Below are positions 1 to 4,986 of a DNA stretch of 13,261 nt, one piece after another; position 1 is the first letter of the stretch, and each line of letters starts with the position of its first letter. The stretch lies in contig JAUYHV010000274.1 of the NCBI GenBank assembly GCA_030689845.1, positions 1 to 13,261 on the forward strand. The letters run 5' to 3'. Source of the stretch: Dehalococcoidia bacterium (GTDB lineage Bacteria; Chloroflexota; Dehalococcoidia; JACQUA01). The position numbers and the translations under genes are program-made. Under the pieces are notes generated by a model. It saw only the letters and a list, made by a program, of their open reading frames with translations, searched no databases and had not been told where the DNA came from.

Positions 1-173
1 TTGAAGAGAGAGGTAAATATTTAGCCGCTGTTTTTGAAGGAATAAATTATGAGGGCGAGTGTGAAGTTTTTACACAAAATTATCCTAATTTGTCAGATTA
101 CCCAATAGGTATTTGCGGGGCGGGAAGTAATATGGCGTGTTTTAGATCTATAGTAGTTAAACCTATTCAATAA
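1..173 (+). CDS. 3' end of a beta/gamma-crystallin-like protein (partial)
   Basis: An open frame enters from the left edge (first full codon at 3) and stops with TAA at 171-173, giving 56 residues. They match the beta/gamma-crystallin Greek-key pattern: an F-x4-Y-x-G signature (VFEGINYEG), a middle PNLSDY segment, and a closing N-M-A-C-F-R-S-I-V-V strand that resembles the family's calcium-binding N/D-N/D-x-x-S-S-I-x-V. Bacterial members are usually exported or surface calcium-binding domains, but the N-terminus, and so any signal peptide, is outside the window. The gene converges on the minus-strand gene ending at 233, and both share the hairpin at 196-225. The base composition is AT-rich compared with the hdr operon. 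The family call comes from motif recognition alone and is moderate. Confidence 0.5.
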   Translation, partial: EERGKYLAAVFEGINYEGECEVFTQNYPNLSDYPIGICGAGSNMACFRSIVVKPIQ

Positions 174-195
174 AATATAATAGACAATTTTAAAA

Positions 196-225
196 GGCGT
201 TATCTTTATTTTTAAAGATAACGCC
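196..225. terminator. Bidirectional intrinsic terminator
   Basis: A perfect 12-bp inverted repeat (GGCGTTATCTTT at 196-207, its complement at 214-225) surrounds a 6-nt loop. It is followed by a T-rich run on the plus strand and preceded by A residues that act as the U tract on the minus strand. It lies between two convergent stop codons (173 and 233), so it probably ends both transcripts. Confidence 0.85.
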
Positions 226-232
226 CTTTGGT

Positions 233-1099
233 TTATTGATTTATTTTCCACTTTCCGTCTTCTTTTATTAAGGTGGGATTACTTTTAAAACTTTTACCGT
301 TCGAGAAGTAGAAAATAACATGAAGGTCTGCTTCTCCTGGCTTTTCTCTCGTATCAAGTATTTCTACTTTGGTTAGTGAGGATTTTTGAGCTATATAGCC
401 CCAAAAATTTTCAGGAGTGCCGTATTCTTTCATGAATTTTTCAGTATACAGTCCTTCTGTTTTAGAATAAGCTTTTTGGTCGGAGAGAAAAGCGAATGCC
501 GCGACAACTTCTTCCGGAGTTTGCGGGTTGGCCGGCGCCTTTGTGAATATTTTATTTGAATTCGGAAGAACAGGCGTTTTAGCGATAGGCGTAGCCAGCG
601 CTGGGATTATTTCGGCAGTGAAGACCGCTTCAAGGACCTTGGCCTTTATTGTGTTTCCGTCTGAAAAAAGAAAAAGGGAGAGACCGCGTCTGACAGCATG
701 ATTTTCGCCGGGAGCTAAATTTATTGCTCCATAAATTGGATAGCGGCCGACATTGTTTCCGTCCAAGAGAAACGTAATTGAGCCGTTCACAACCTTTTGA
801 TCGGGGCTATTTTGTAGAATTCCTTTCAGCTTAAGGTTTCCAAGGTCATCCACTTCCATGGGACCCTCCCAGTCAAGAGTCAAGCCCTTGGGCAGACCGG
901 AATTAATTAATTTAATTTTCGGTCCGTCCGGAACTTGGATGACCGCAGAGGATGAGGATCCTTCCCCGGAATTCCCAGAACCAGCCGACGGCAAGCCAAT
1001 CCCCTTATTTGCCAGCATAAACCCGGCGAATCCGGCCGCCAAAACAGCGGCAACGATGGCGAGAACAATCCAAATGGAGAATTTCTTCAATTTCAGCAC
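233..1099 (-). CDS. Membrane-anchored two-domain hypothetical protein
   Basis: The protein has up to 288 residues: a short basic N-terminus, one membrane helix at about 8-30, and a Gly/Ser-rich linker at about 35-52. A beta-rich domain follows at about 58-168; its layout (LKLKGILQN, then a strand with LDGNNVGRY, then LAPGENHAV) resembles the FxLYD group. After a Pro/Ala/Thr-rich spacer at about 168-195 comes a C-terminal alpha+beta domain at about 195-288 that starts TPEEVVAAFAF and ends IKEDGKWKIN, as in NTF2-like/DUF4878 proteins. The bulk should face the outside. No catalytic residues are recognised. The longest frame begins with GTG at 1097-1099, but the Shine-Dalgarno-like AAGGAAGGTG (1097-1106) overlaps that codon. 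It fits better with a TTG start at 1088-1090, six bases downstream. The gene has its own promoter and ends at the 196-225 hairpin. Domain assignments are tentative. Confidence 0.75.
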   Translation of the reverse strand: MLKLKKFSIWIVLAIVAAVLAAGFAGFMLANKGIGLPSAGSGNSGEGSSSSAVIQVPDGPKIKLINSGLPKGLTLDWEGPMEVDDLGNLKLKGILQNSPDQKVVNGSITFLLDGNNVGRYPIYGAINLAPGENHAVRRGLSLFLFSDGNTIKAKVLEAVFTAEIIPALATPIAKTPVLPNSNKIFTKAPANPQTPEEVVAAFAFLSDQKAYSKTEGLYTEKFMKEYGTPENFWGYIAQKSSLTKVEILDTREKPGEADLHVIFYFSNGKSFKSNPTLIKEDGKWKINQ

Positions 1100-1175
1100 C
1101 TTCCTTTTTTTATCACATTCTTTATAGCCGTCTTAATTTTACTTCATAAAGGCATTTGGGGCTACTTGTGGAAAA

Positions 1176-1204
1176 ATGATAATAAAAATAAGTGCAAATA
1201 TCAA
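1176..1204 (-). promoter_or_regulatory. Sigma-70-type promoter of the membrane-anchored protein gene
   Basis: Read on the minus strand there is a -35 TTGATA (1199-1204), a 17-bp spacer and a -10 TATCAT (1176-1181). It lies about 70 bases before the likely start of the gene ending at 233, in an AT-rich gap downstream of the toxin gene. Confidence 0.5.
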
Positions 1205-1242
1205 TAATTGATTACTACGGGTAGCCTGAATTGCGCTTGAGT

Positions 1243-1575
1243 TCATTGGCGTAAGATATCGATTATCTTCTGGATCACCTGGTTCAGTCTATTAAGCTTT
1301 AGGTGAGCCGCGCGATACAGGATAATACGACGGTCCGTGGTGAATATACGGTTCGGCCGGGCATTACTTTTTTGTCTCAGACTGCCTGTTTCGAAGTCGC
1401 CTTCTTCAATTGGCACCGAATATCCATCTTTGACCTGCTGACTCGTTATCTGGCATAGAATCAGGTCGTCTCCCTCTAACTCCGCGACAACCAAAGCCGG
1501 TCTTCGATTAGCGCGAGTCAAGTCCGAGAAAGGAAAAGGAACGACCACTATGTCTCCCTTTATAAATCTCGCCAA
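1243..1575 (-). CDS. Type II toxin, PemK/MazF family endoribonuclease
   Basis: The 110-residue product has the usual length and core of PemK/MazF mRNA interferases. These are the N-terminal KGDIVVVPFPFSD strand-loop, the RRPALVV strand (Arg24/25) and ICQITSQ (Thr44), which are the regions that form the SH3-like barrel and active-site groove in this family. Toxins of this group cleave mRNA at short motifs and slow growth until neutralised by the antitoxin. The start is TTG at 1573-1575, supported by a strong GAGGAGG seven bases upstream inside the 3' end of the antitoxin gene. The 16-base overlap with the antitoxin implies translational coupling. A family-level assignment is safe; target specificity cannot be read from the sequence. 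The gene sits on the 3' side of a tRNA-Arg among accessory genes, a usual setting for such modules. Confidence 0.92.
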   Translation of the reverse strand: MARFIKGDIVVVPFPFSDLTRANRRPALVVAELEGDDLILCQITSQQVKDGYSVPIEEGDFETGSLRQKSNARPNRIFTTDRRIILYRAAHLKLNRLNQVIQKIIDILRQ

Positions 1576-1754
1576 GATTCATCCTCCTCGACACTGAGCC
1601 AATCTTTTCCCAGCGAGCTTTCGCTTGCCACAGCGGTCCCTACCCGTTCTTCCAGAGCTTTCCCTTCCAGTAAATGAATAAAGTCAAGCACCTCTTGAAG
1701 GCGCTGTTCTGGGAGCCTCTCGATTTCCTTAAAAATTATCTCCTTTATTTCCAC
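1560..1754 (-). CDS. Antitoxin partner of the PemK/MazF toxin (DUF2281-like)
   Basis: The 64-residue acidic protein has an N-terminal amphipathic helix pair containing LPEQRLQEVLDFIHLLEGK, typical of DUF2281-type antitoxins. Its C-terminal tail (about 45-64) is acidic and Trp-containing and probably wraps around the toxin. It starts with GTG at 1752-1754, with a perfect GGAGGT (1761-1766) six bases upstream. It lies first in a two-gene operon, with the stop codon inside the toxin gene. The promoter overlaps a dyad at 1836-1870, so the usual autorepression by antitoxin or complex is likely. The N-terminal DNA-binding fold is not obvious from sequence alone. The identification relies on the motif plus the adjacent, overlapping toxin gene. 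Confidence 0.85.
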   Translation of the reverse strand: MEIKEIIFKEIERLPEQRLQEVLDFIHLLEGKALEERVGTAVASESSLGKDWLSVEEDESWRDL

Positions 1755-1835
1755 AGGATTACCTCCGATATTTCATTTTTGATCTGTGGCCTCCTAATAG
1801 AGAGCCGACGGCCTATTATCTTCTCTTTATCACTC

Positions 1836-1870
1836 GTTGAAAAAGAACTATATTACGACTTCTTTTCAAC
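1836..1870. promoter_or_regulatory. Operator-like inverted repeat of the toxin-antitoxin operon
   Basis: GTTGAAAAAGAA (1836-1847) and TTCTTTTCAAC (1860-1870) form a dyad with one bulged base around a 12-bp centre. Each arm is bordered by a TATAGT-like sequence on the minus strand. It begins at the -10 box and covers the start of the transcript, as expected for an antitoxin operator. Confidence 0.5.
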
Positions 1871-1896
1871 TATATCATAATTGAGAAAGCCGTCAA
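1869..1896 (-). promoter_or_regulatory. Toxin-antitoxin operon promoter
   Basis: On the minus strand there is TTGACG (1891-1896), a 16-bp spacer and TATAGT (1869-1874). The -10 box abuts the inverted repeat at 1836-1870, an arrangement that would let a repressor block RNA polymerase. Confidence 0.6.
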
Positions 1897-1904
1897 GTTT
1901 AATC

Positions 1905-2183
1905 TAAAGATTAACCCTCCCAAAACTCTTTTTCGCATTAGAGACGTATGAATTGTTGAGGCTCATCCTGTCCATGGGCGAGAACTTACGATGCTGTACT
2001 GTCACCTGAGCCGAAGCTAAGGTCACATACCGCCTCACCATTCTTCCCACCGCCGGTTTTTTATTCTGGTCATTGTCATTTTCTCCTCTCTTTACAGCCA
2101 GGTCAAAAACGTGTGACCGGACTGTGACGCGGGAGTGAAGTCGGTGTGACCTGAAGCCCGACGAGGCAGTGGGTCGCAACACA
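1905..2183. other. Gene-poor stretch between the TA module and tRNA-Arg
   Basis: No convincing gene is seen. On the minus strand a purine-rich RBS-like block (2081-2089) precedes two ATGs (2077-2079, 2071-2073) that open only a 12- to 14-codon peptide, MTMTRIKNRRWEEW, before a stop. A second frame starting from a nearby ATG runs 45 codons to 1904 (SPMDRMSLNNS and so on), so this may be a decayed gene with a frameshift. The stretch also holds the 11-bp tandem motifs at 2111-2154. Confidence 0.4.
2111..2154. repeat. Four tandem 11-bp motifs, operator-like
   Basis: The core GTGAC/GTGAA recurs at 2113, 2124, 2135 and 2146, exactly 11 bases apart (GTGACC, GTGACG, GTGAAG, GTGACC). On the minus strand the units read GTCACA, TTCACT, GTCACA, GTCACA, each separated by 5 bp. 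An 11-bp period is one helical turn and is not a codon multiple, so a protein-binding array fits better than coding sequence. The geometry is that of OmpR/PhoB/PhoP-type response regulators. Confidence 0.5.
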
Positions 2184-2211
2184 ATAAAAAAACCCCGACA
2201 AAATCGGGGTT
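2184..2211 (-). terminator. Intrinsic terminator of tRNA-Arg
   Basis: AACCCCGA (2191-2198) pairs with TCGGGGTT (2204-2211) around a 5-nt loop. On the minus strand the stem is followed by a run of T residues (about 2184-2192). It lies 23 bases past the tRNA 3' end. Confidence 0.85.
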
Positions 2212-2234
2212 CCAATCGTGGCGTTGAATCTGGG

Positions 2235-2311
2235 TGGTATCCCTGGGGAGATTCGAACTCCCGACCCACTGCTTAGAAGTCAGTTGCTCTATCCTACTGA
2301 GCTACAGGGAC
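2235..2311 (-). tRNA. tRNA-Arg (anticodon TCT)
   Basis: The 77-nt minus-strand sequence folds as a full cloverleaf: 7-bp acceptor GTCCCTG with CAGGGAT (one G-U), D arm AGCTCAGTAGGATAGAGC, anticodon loop CTTCTAA with TCT, T arm with GGTTCGAA-type GAGTTCGAATC, discriminator A, and encoded CCA (2235-2237). TCT reads AGA/AGG arginine codons. It ends in its own terminator. Its 3' end faces the accessory block at 1-2200, the orientation in which integrases insert elements at tRNA genes. Confidence 0.95.
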
Positions 2312-2630
2312 CCGGCCAAACTATTTTAACACGGTTTTTCAGGGACGGGCAACGGCTGGATTAAATAAAAGGCTGCCGCTAAACTTATAAAAGGGCTTTT
2401 AAATCCCTCTCAATCTCCCTTTACGAAAGGGAGAGGCCGGATTTTTACCCTTTATGAAAGGGAGAGGCTTTTCTCCCCCTTTTTTAAAGGGGGATTAAGG
2501 GGGATTTTGTTACGTTTCGCAGGAGGCTCTTCAATAGTTTGGGGCGAAGGCTGTGCAAGAGGACAAAAGTGCCGTGTCTGGCTTCTGGGAAGGGGGGGAT
2601 ATTTTGACTCGGTAACCTTATATGACCAGG
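2312..2630. other. Repeat-filled gap between tRNA-Arg and the hdr operon
   Basis: No gene is seen. It contains the palindromic repeat unit at 2398-2508, then about 110 bases beginning TTTCGCAGGAGGCTC and ending TTTTGACTCG that recur in diverged form at 11764-11842. Transcription from the hdr operon (minus strand) must run into these hairpins, which could act as its terminator; no canonical terminator with a U tract was found before them. Confidence 0.5.
2398..2508. repeat. Palindromic repeat, family A copy 1 (degenerate)
   Basis: It holds a left arm starting AAATCCCTCTCAATC (2401-2422), a loop ACG, and a right arm that matches only for its first nine bases. Then comes a second unit whose right arm, AAAGGGGGATTAAGG onward (2486-2507), is complete while its left arm is short. 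Both arms occur exactly in the copy at 10941-11053. Confidence 0.8.
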
Positions 2631-3650
2631 CTACGCCTGCGGGGCCTTCTCTTCCCCGACCGAAGCGCGGAACTTTTCCACGTCGTCCATGATTTCCCTG
2701 ATGTCTATGTTCACGGGACAGGAGACCACGCACCTGCCGCAACCGGTGCAGGCGGCATAGCCGCTGCCGAGTTGTTCGGGGAATAACGGCAGCTTGTGGT
2801 AAAATCGGTGCCTCATGCGCACGCCCTTGGGGGCGTCCGCCATGTATCCCTCGATGCGTTCGAAATTGGGCGACTGGCAGGTGTACCAGCTTCTCAGCCG
2901 CTCGACTTTTCCCTCTTTCTCTATGTCGAAGGTGTCAAAACAGTAGCAGGTGGGGCAGACAAAAGCGCAGATATTGCAGTGAATGCAGCGATCGGCAATG
3001 CTTTGGTCCCAGTAATCCATGTCGGGGGACGGCCCCGCGGATTTCAGGGGAAGCCGGGCCGGGGGCTTCGTCGGGACGATGGGGGGAACGGCCTTATCGG
3101 ACTGTTGCTGCCCTGCTCCGGCAGACAGGGTTTGCCCCTTTTTGGTCATGACCTGGACCAGGTACCCGTCGCCGTCTTCTGTCAGGAGGATATCGACATC
3201 GGCCGGGCTGTTGGGAGACGAGCCCATGCGGGTGCAGAAGCACTCCGCCCTCTCCTCGAGGCAGGCCACTCCAACGAGGGTCGTCCTCTGCCTCCGCTCT
3301 ATGTAGGAGGTATCGCCGGGGGTAATCAGGAAAACCTTGTCGGTCACCGCCAGTCCCCGGGCATCGCAGGGGCGTATGCCGAAGAGGACGGCATTCTTTT
3401 CCAGGGCTTCGGGATTTAAAGTTTTGTGCCCGTTGCCCGCGATTTCCCCGGAAAGGGTCTCCGTCTGGGGGAAAAACCAGCTCTTGGGCGAAAGGGCGGT
3501 GTTGGTAAAGTCGAAAGCTATATCCTCGATTTTTTCAACGGGCCGGAAAAAGGTCAGCCCCGCGGCGGCCGCGGGCGCAACCAGGGTGTTGTCCTTCAAA
3601 AGGGTTCCCAGCCATGTCTTTAAACTTGTTTTCGTTATAAATGATGTCAT
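2631..3650 (-). CDS. Fe-S subunit with PCDAR domain, AsrA/HydB/FlxB-like
   Basis: The 339-residue protein is the last gene of the operon. The N-terminal domain (about 1-190) holds FGIRPCDARGL (Cys95), shared with anaerobic sulfite reductase subunit A, sulfhydrogenase beta subunits and FrhB/FdhB relatives, plus Cys130/137/139. A Pro-rich linker lies at about 188-208. Two [4Fe-4S] motifs follow: CxxCxxCxxxCP at Cys222/225/228/232 and at Cys301/304/307/311, with extra Cys235/237. This is an electron-carrying cytoplasmic subunit. Its place after hdrA-mvhD suggests it feeds HdrABC, as FlxB does in FlxABCD-HdrABC. ATG at 3648-3650 overlaps the upstream stop by four bases (ATGA), so translation is coupled. 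It has the same architecture as the upstream 287-residue protein, and the pair looks like ancient paralogues. The exact partner and donor are unknown. Confidence 0.85.
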   Translation of the reverse strand: MTSFITKTSLKTWLGTLLKDNTLVAPAAAAGLTFFRPVEKIEDIAFDFTNTALSPKSWFFPQTETLSGEIAGNGHKTLNPEALEKNAVLFGIRPCDARGLAVTDKVFLITPGDTSYIERRQRTTLVGVACLEERAECFCTRMGSSPNSPADVDILLTEDGDGYLVQVMTKKGQTLSAGAGQQQSDKAVPPIVPTKPPARLPLKSAGPSPDMDYWDQSIADRCIHCNICAFVCPTCYCFDTFDIEKEGKVERLRSWYTCQSPNFERIEGYMADAPKGVRMRHRFYHKLPLFPEQLGSGYAACTGCGRCVVSCPVNIDIREIMDDVEKFRASVGEEKAPQA

Positions 3651-4510
3651 TTGGAAGGTTCAGCCAGTTCTTCTTTTTTGAAAGTCGCCAGGGGAGCCAG
3701 GGCCTTGGGATCCATACCGGGTATGAAGGCGAAGGCTTGCGCCACTTCTTTTTTCAGCTTGCGGTTGAGCAGCATCAGGGGGATGTTCACCGGGCATACC
3801 CGCTGGCAGCCGTTGCAGTCTATGCATCGCCCCAGGAGGTGAAAAGCCCTTATGTTGTTCCACATCCAGTTTTCCCCGGGGGCGACCCTGATGCCGGCCC
3901 ACAGGGGCTCTTTAAGGTCGACGAAGCATACCGGGCAATAGCAGCCGGGGCAGACATTGCGGCAGGCGTAGCAGCGTATGCAGCGTTGGAACTGCTCTTT
4001 CCAGAAGGCTTCCCTGTCGGCATCGCCCATTTCTTCCATGGCCGTGACGTCGGTATAGGCGTCCTGCTCCACCTCGTCCGTGGGCTCCCCGATGAGGAAG
4101 TCATAGAGCGGGGGTGTGTGCTGCGGGCAGCCCTGGCAGCGCACCTCCGGCTCCGTGCCGGCGCTGCCCCAGCGGGAGTCCACCACCCCGGGGCAGACGA
4201 TGCCGATGATGTAAATCTTTTCCCTCTGTACCTGGTTCTCGTTGAGTAAAACGACTATGGCCCGGGCGTCGCAGGGCTTGGCGACGACGGCCGTTTTGGT
4301 ATCTTTTTTATTCAGCAGGTACTTGCTCAGGTTGTGCACGCAGGTATTGTCAAATACCAGGCGTTCCGCCTGTTCAGGTTTGTAGACGAACAGGGGTCGG
4401 GAGGTGAGGTTGTCGGTGGCCTTCTCGTAACCGATAAAACAATCTACCACCTTCTGCTCCAGCAGTTCTTTAGCTTTTTCCCTGACAGCCAGGGTGATTT
4501 TATCGTCCAT
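3647..4510 (-). CDS. Fe-S subunit, FrhB/FdhB-like N-terminus plus two [4Fe-4S] motifs (FlxC-like)
   Basis: The protein has 287 residues. The N-terminal half carries VVAKPCDARAIVVLLNENQV (Cys80) and IIGIVCPGVV (Cys106), the hallmark of FrhB/FdhB-type F420- or flavin-linked subunits and their AsrA relatives, followed by CQGC (Cys125/128). The C-terminal half has two ferredoxin motifs, Cys177/180/183/187 and Cys229/232/235/239, with a Cys190/192/195 cluster between them. The likely role is relaying electrons between a donor and MvhD/HdrA. It begins with ATG at 4508-4510 with only a weak Shine-Dalgarno. It is separated from mvhD by 62 bases containing a terminator-like hairpin, and is coupled by a 4-base overlap to the last gene. 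Whether it binds FAD, F420 or neither cannot be seen; F420 use would be unexpected in a non-actinobacterial host. Confidence 0.85.
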   Translation of the reverse strand: MDDKITLAVREKAKELLEQKVVDCFIGYEKATDNLTSRPLFVYKPEQAERLVFDNTCVHNLSKYLLNKKDTKTAVVAKPCDARAIVVLLNENQVQREKIYIIGIVCPGVVDSRWGSAGTEPEVRCQGCPQHTPPLYDFLIGEPTDEVEQDAYTDVTAMEEMGDADREAFWKEQFQRCIRCYACRNVCPGCYCPVCFVDLKEPLWAGIRVAPGENWMWNNIRAFHLLGRCIDCNGCQRVCPVNIPLMLLNRKLKKEVAQAFAFIPGMDPKALAPLATFKKEELAEPSK

Positions 4511-4534
4511 ATCCGGTTTTCTTACAATCAGCGG

Positions 4535-4561
4535 AATAAAAGCCCCGGATTATGCGGGGCT
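4535..4561 (-). terminator. Intra-operon terminator-like hairpin after mvhD
   Basis: On the minus strand AGCCCCG (4555-4561) pairs with CGGGGCT (4541-4547) around a 7-nt loop and is followed directly by TTTTATT. It lies between the mvhD stop (4573) and the next start (4510). It could terminate part of the transcripts or protect the 3' end of an hdrCBA-mvhD mRNA. No room for a clear new promoter is seen after it. Confidence 0.65.
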
Positions 4562-4572
4562 ATCTCCCATAT

Positions 4573-4986
4573 CTAAATTTTCCCCCTCGGGCCCAGGCTC
4601 TTTACGGTATCGGTGAATCTGGCTACCACCTGGGACCATTTTTTGCCCTCGGAGGCGGAGACCCATTCAAGCTGGAACCGGCCTTTTTCGATTCCGAGAT
4701 ATTCCAGGAAGGGTTCCAGCATGGCAAGACGCCTGCGGGCGTAGTAATTTCCATCTACGTAATGACAGTCACCCGGGTGGCAGCCGGACACCATGACGCC
4801 GTCGGCTCCCTGCTGAAAAGCCTTGAAGATTATCATGGGGTTGACTCTGCCGGAACAGGGCAGCCGGATGATGCGCACGTTGGAAGGATAAGTCATGCGG
4901 CTGGTCCCGGCCATGTCGGCCCCGGCATAGCTGCACCAGTTGCACAGGAAACCAATAATCCTGGGCTGGAACTCTTCTACGGACAC
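4573..4986 (-). CDS. mvhD: MvhD/FlxD-like [2Fe-2S] electron-transfer subunit
   Basis: The 137-residue protein has the conserved MvhD core: FLCNWCSYAGADMAGTSR (Cys15/18), RLPCSGRV (Cys44) and GVMVSGCHPGDCHY (Cys69/74), then GNYYARRR. Members bind a [2Fe-2S] cluster and link a hydrogenase, formate dehydrogenase or NADH module to HdrA. The second cysteine of the GCHPGDCHY motif can be selenocysteine in archaeal homologues; here the codon specifies Cys. The start is GTG at 4984-4986, ten bases inside the end of hdrA, with a GAGG about ten bases upstream, so it is translationally coupled to hdrA. A terminator-like hairpin follows it. The family is certain. The name mvhD refers to homology, not to a methanogen hydrogenase, since no MvhAG hydrogenase genes are in the window. 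Confidence 0.93.
   Translation of the reverse strand: MSVEEFQPRIIGFLCNWCSYAGADMAGTSRMTYPSNVRIIRLPCSGRVNPMIIFKAFQQGADGVMVSGCHPGDCHYVDGNYYARRRLAMLEPFLEYLGIEKGRFQLEWVSASEGKKWSQVVARFTDTVKSLGPRGKI

Noticed and set aside
1..2234. Second copy of the tRNA-Arg 3' end as an attachment site
   Set aside because: No match to the T-arm and acceptor sequence was found in the left part of the window; it could lie outside.
1904..2269. A 121-codon minus-strand open frame
   Set aside because: It starts inside the tRNA-Arg and reads through its terminator. Only a possible decayed fragment at its 3' half is kept as a note.
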